Translations under genes and position numbers: made by a program | The notes under the pieces: generated by a model | Seen by the model: the letters and a program-made list of their open reading frames with translations, nothing else | Databases searched by the model: none | Told to the model about the DNA's origin: nothing | Part shown: positions 61,301-64,000 of the stretch, one piece after another | Layout: each line of letters starts with the position of its first letter | Numbering within the stretch: position 1 is the first letter of the stretch | NCBI GenBank assembly: GCA_020091685.1 | Contig: CM034613.1 | Coordinates: forward strand, 22,480,801-22,544,800 | Source of the DNA: Lutjanus erythropterus | Lineage: Eukaryota; Chordata; Actinopteri; Lutjaniformes; Lutjanidae | DNA: 64,000 nucleotides | Reading direction: 5' to 3'

Positions 61301-62952
61301 CTGTTTATTCCAAAAGAGATCCAAACACCTGTGTGGGTGTAGGTGTGTGAGGGCGTTAATAACAACAGGAATAAAATTGTTAACATTCATCATAACATGG
61401 ATCGTAGCCTGCTTCATATTGAACCATTTTCACACCACGCACTGCTCATTAAATCTCATTAAAAATGACAAAAAATAGTAGAACATACACATTAAAAGGC
61501 ACTTCAGTCTCACACAGACAGTTATAGACAAAATACTATCTTCTCCAAACTGTAACTGGATCTTTTTCTCATAATCACAAATACGTATGATACGATAATT
61601 TGGTAACAGTCTATTTGAAGAGGTGTGCATAAGACAGGCATTACGTTGTCATATCTATGTATGACACCTGTCATATTCAGTCATTTTTAATGCAAAGCTG
61701 ACATTGTTTGAGATGTCTTTGTGATAACAACTTGGCGTTATATTTATTCGTATAGAACCTTTCATACATAACATGCAGCTCAAAGTGCTTTACAGTGTGA
61801 CATCAAAAACAACAACAGTGGTTAAAAAAATAAGACAAATATACATAAATTCATAATAATACATTAAATCTGAATAAAACATTAAAAGCGCAGTATGGCA
61901 TTAAAAAGACATAAAAGAGATTTACAAAAAATACATTTTTAGTAATTTAAGATAATAAATAGGCAGAGAAATGCAGGTAGCAAAAATGACAGAACGAGGT
62001 AGAAATGTGTTACACTAACTAAAAGTTTGCCTGACAACAAACAACTTGACATTAACCATGCTAACAATTTGACGACAGGGAGTACAGTACTGAGGTGGTT
62101 TTCTTGCTGTGTTTGGCTCCTGTTCAATCTGCTAACTGGGCGGCTAGCTGCACGGCTAACCAAGCTAACTAGCTAACTGTTAGCCATCAGCTAACTCTGC
62201 AAGCTTGGTACTTTACTCGTGTCAAACTGGTCTTATATATAGGAGAAATCTGCGATATATTTACTATTTCTGAGTTGTAAGAAATCATAAATAATCTTTT
62301 AGAAGGAGTAGATGTTCATAACAGTTAAATTGAGCAAAAAGTTAATGGAGTCTTGCAGGGAGTCACTGAACTTAAACTCCAGAGTGTGTATTTTTGGAGC
62401 ACTGGGCTTTTGTTTTCAGGATAATGGGCTTAACTTGACATTGATAGACAACTGACAGTTATAAACAGCTGATCAACTTACAGTGTAGGAGTCAAATTGC
62501 AATATTGTGTTCGTCTTGCACTCCTGCAGTCTTCCTCCAACAACTGACTTCAACCATAGATCGTATATTAAAGAGGATTTTATAAATACCATCTATGGCT
62601 GCAACTCGCTGTTTTGACTGCAAGACTAATTTTTGGATGTGCAACTGTCACATATTGTGCCTTCAGTGGCATCATAGACAATGTCAAGTTGTCATAACAA
62701 AGACATTGAAAGGCTATGATGTGTCGATTAATGTCAGAATGTCATCAGATCTTAATCTGTTCATATTTCTGTCTGCAGGTCCCGGACAGGTTTATTGAGA
62801 TATCAGAGGTGGCTCTGAGGGAGTTTTACTCAGCCATTTGGACTGGGAGAGACAGCGACCCCTGCTGGAAGAAAGGGATATATAAAATTATCTGTAAGCT
62901 CGACAGTCCTGTACCGGATGCCTTCAGACTGCCTGGCTGTCCCGTCGGCTGA
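53672..62952 (+). CDS. prox3: Prospero-homeobox transcription factor, probable prox3, with reading-frame breaks
   Basis: DNA-binding developmental regulator. Segments read: 53670 to about 55148 and on in another frame to at most 55392; 55533-55634 (or 55628); 56884-56990; 58457-58559; 62779-62952. The last four encode the homeo-Prospero domain in phase (about 161 residues): [100 protein letters not shown], ending PGCPVG. The large exon carries PROX-like blocks: FPLIHHLLQ; a basic region and coiled coil ([20 protein letters not shown]); [28 protein letters not shown]; and in the second frame [15 protein letters not shown]. The N-terminal KRTVG block of PROX1 is absent. The domain differs from both PROX1 and PROX2, and the linkage to slc3a2 and snx15 fits a third ohnolog lost in mammals. 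That name is inferred. Oddities: a frameshift at a C8 run, an unclear end of exon 2, one missing homeodomain codon, and a non-canonical junction. It could be functional with assembly errors, or decaying. Confidence 0.85.
55533..55634 (+). CDS. prox3: prox3 exon 3: start of the homeo-Prospero domain
   Basis: Acceptor TACACCCAG is followed by GAG GGC TTG (EGLSP), exactly where PROX1 continues. The exon reads through YFPDVK at 55634, but the next bases are TGTGTG rather than GT. A canonical alternative is a donor at 55629 (GTTAAG), which keeps the frame but drops Val-Lys. Confidence 0.85.
55881..55950 (-). pseudogene. tRNA-Ile (AAT) relic, four bases short
   Basis: The D-arm, anticodon arm and T-loop match the intact copies exactly. 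One C is missing from the 5' acceptor strand (GGCGGTT for GGCCGGTT) and three bases are missing between the T-loop and the 3' end. The acceptor and T stems cannot form normally. It lies antisense in prox3 intron 3. Confidence 0.8.
56414..56484 (-). pseudogene. tRNA-Ile (AAT) relic, three bases short
   Basis: Sister of the relic at 55881 within a tandem duplication of about 533 bases. It also lacks bases in both acceptor strands (GGCCGTTAG at the 5' end, CCTCGTGGGCC at the 3' end), while the anticodon arm is intact. Internal promoter boxes persist, so it may still be transcribed. Confidence 0.8.
56884..56990 (+). CDS. prox3: prox3 exon 4: homeodomain helices, one codon short
   Basis: Acceptor TGTCTAG is followed by [20 protein letters not shown]. 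Other Prospero proteins have two residues between FNR and TSQ (Cys-Ile in PROX1); here there is only Val. The exon ends at CACCCG with donor GTTGGT, phase 2, and joins exon 5 to give ALTRDGAPVW. Confidence 0.85.
57204..57600. mobile_element. Foldback MITE, copy B (truncated), prox3 intron 4
   Basis: Starts at TTAA then AAGGATAGTTAGG; the two halves are inverted around about 57445 (ACAGAACACAGGAGC against TCCTGTGTTCTG; TTTGTGTTACTGTGTGACT against AGTCACACAATAACACAAA). Confidence 0.65.
57625..58145. repeat. Minisatellite of about 45-60 bp units, GAACC/GGTTCT-rich
   Basis: Repeated AGAACCTTT..ATATTCCAAGGGTTTTATCTAGAACA-like units with an included GGTTCTACTGAGAACC palindrome. About eight diverged copies, in prox3 intron 4. 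Confidence 0.7.
58457..58559 (+). CDS. prox3: prox3 exon 5: start of the Prospero domain
   Basis: Acceptor ACTCAG; encodes [20 protein letters not shown] and [14 protein letters not shown]; donor CAG then GTAAGG. The stretch before DTELYR differs in length and sequence from PROX1 and PROX2, as expected for a separate paralog. Confidence 0.9.
59820..59893 (-). tRNA. tRNA-Ile (AAT), intact, antisense in prox3 intron 5
   Basis: 74 nt; minus strand GGCCGGTTAGCTCAG..., anticodon loop CTAATAA (AAT), B-box GGTTCGATCCC, 3' ACGGGCC plus discriminator A. This is the standard vertebrate tRNA-Ile sequence. Confidence 0.95.
60374..60447 (-). tRNA. tRNA-Ile (AAT), intact, antisense in prox3 intron 5
   Basis: Identical 74-nt sequence to the copy at 59820, 554 bases away. 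Flanks beyond the immediate 5' and 3' bases are not obviously alike. Confidence 0.95.
60880..61125. promoter_or_regulatory. Repeat-free patch in prox3 intron 5, candidate enhancer
   Basis: Balanced, non-repetitive sequence with homeodomain-type TAATTA (61041), E-boxes (CAGCTG, CAGGTG, CACCTG) and ATTAATAACCTTAATTATG. It stands out from the AT-rich repeats around it. This is a guess from composition and motif density. Confidence 0.25.
62779..62952 (+). CDS. prox3: prox3 exon 6: C-terminal Prospero domain
   Basis: Acceptor GTCTGCAG, then [20 protein letters not shown] and [18 protein letters not shown], ending [11 protein letters not shown] and TGA. PROX1 has a slightly longer tail (ending ELLHE). 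A poly(A) hexamer AATAAA follows at 63127-63132. Confidence 0.92.
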   Translation, partial: VPDRFIEISEVALREFYSAIWTGRDSDPCWKKGIYKIICKLDSPVPDAFRLPGCPVG

Positions 62953-63126
62953 TGACCGATCGAACCACCTCCGTCTGGTACATGTATACAAATGCACAAA
63001 TGCATGCACAAAAACTTGCTGAAAGTAGGGAGTTTCGTTAAAGCATTCACAAACTGTACAATTCCACACTCTGAGGAAATCCATTTAAGTCAACAATTTG
63101 GGAGAAAAAAAAAGATAATTTTAGAT

Positions 63127-63132
63127 AATAAA
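63127..63132 (+). terminator. Candidate prox3 polyadenylation signal
   Basis: AATAAA 175 bases after the prox3 stop. This is the first such hexamer past the stop that I noticed. Confidence 0.4.
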
Positions 63133-63465
63133 AGGGTTTTGCTTGACATAGTGTGCAGGGAAAGACACATACATGCTCAAATGGACAGACAGACAGACAG
63201 ACGCAGGGCCAGTAGTAGACTCCGTGCTGTGATAAGAGTCTTGTGACTGCACTTATTGAGGGACGTGACCATACCATTGAATTAAAATGGACAGAGCAGG
63301 AATTCCCTTTCCAAACATTCTTTGCCAGTCAGTTGACACGGTGAAATCGCTGAGCTGCTACACAGGTTTGATAAAAACTGCTGCAGCCACAGAGCTGAAA
63401 TTGACTGAAATATGCAGGTTCGCCGTCTGTGTTACCACGAGATGGCTGCTGGTTCAGATGTGTCG

Positions 63466-64000
63466 TTAAAGGGGTAGTTTGGAATATTTGGAAAGGGGTT
63501 TTACGGGGTGCTTATCCAGAGTTAGCGTATTATCTGCAGTAGATGGTGGTCAACACGCCCACAGTTATGAGAAGCAGAGAGGAGTAAGGGTCAACAGCAA
63601 GATGTATTTTATCCATATTATTTTAAATGTACACTATAGAAGATTTTGACAGCTTTACTTTGCCATCAGACAGCCTTTTCCGATTGGAAACTGCCGTTAT
63701 ATCAGACAAATATTGCTCTCAAACAAGCCAACCAAACTCCATAGGCAAAATCAGTAATTTTACCACCCAGAACACAGGGGTTGTCGGTCTTCTGCTGTCT
63801 CAGTCGGTTGCTTTGTTTGCATTATTGTGTAACTTCAGTGTTTTAAAATGTTAGTTCAGACTCACTGAAGTCACACAATGACACAAACAAACTAACCAAT
63901 CAAGGCAGCAGTAGACAAGCGACTCCTTTGTTCTGTGAGTTAAAATTACTGATTTTTTCTATGGAGTTTGGTTGGTTTGGAGTCGGGTTGACTCTGGGAG
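63466..64000. mobile_element. Foldback MITE, copy C, running off the window
   Basis: Starts TTAA then AGGGGTAGTTTGG; carries AGATGGTGGTCAACACGCCC, CCATCAGACAGCCTTTTC and AACCAAACTCCAT, then after about 63855 the inverted half (AGTCACACAATGACACAAAC, ATGGAGTTTGGTTGG). The right end lies beyond the window. Confidence 0.7.

Overview
This is a vertebrate nuclear window, almost certainly from a ray-finned fish of the percomorph type. The genes are split by GT-AG introns, the intergenic DNA is full of (CA)n, (GATA)n and decayed DNA-transposon families typical of teleosts, and the protein-coding genes match vertebrate families. Nothing bacterial is present: no operons, ribosome binding sites or CRISPR arrays.

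Three protein-coding genes can be read exon by exon. (1) slc3a2 (4F2hc/CD98 heavy chain), minus strand, coding 14067 down to 9812 in ten exons, with a non-coding first exon near 15080-15200. (2) snx15 (sorting nexin 15, PX plus MIT domains), plus strand, coding 26333-34909 in seven clean exons. (3) A Prospero-homeobox gene, plus strand, with a CpG-rich first exon near 48.1-48.5 kb and coding exons between 53672 and 62952. It is neither PROX1 nor PROX2 by sequence and best fits the fish-retained third paralog, prox3. slc3a2 and snx15 are divergently arranged.

Ten further genes or relics are tRNAs, all in small families made by local duplication that carried flanking DNA along: an initiator tRNA-Met at 23061; four tRNA-Leu (three AAG, one TAG) inside snx15 introns on the sense strand; two tRNA-Ser-GCT on the minus strand between snx15 and prox3; and four tRNA-Ile-AAT antisense inside prox3 introns. 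Two of the tRNA-Ile copies are intact and two have lost bases.

Region by region: 1-9.2 kb is repeats and AT-rich DNA with a large inverted repeat. 9.2-15.2 kb is slc3a2. 15.2-26.2 kb is intergenic DNA with minisatellites, a foldback element flanked by direct repeats, and tRNA-iMet. 26.2-35.4 kb is snx15 with tRNA-Leu genes. 35.4-48 kb is a gene-poor gap with purine/pyrimidine tracts, a hAT-like element and tRNA-Ser. 48-63.1 kb is prox3 with tRNA-Ile genes. The end is a foldback transposon running off the window.

The most notable signals are breaks in otherwise good genes: a one-base insertion in slc3a2 exon 5 that creates a stop, a one-base loss of frame in prox3 exon 2 at a run of eight C, and in prox3 a missing homeodomain codon next to a non-canonical splice junction. 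snx15, by contrast, is intact throughout. These breaks are either assembly errors or real lesions, and reads or transcripts would decide. No wholly new biological system was recognised.
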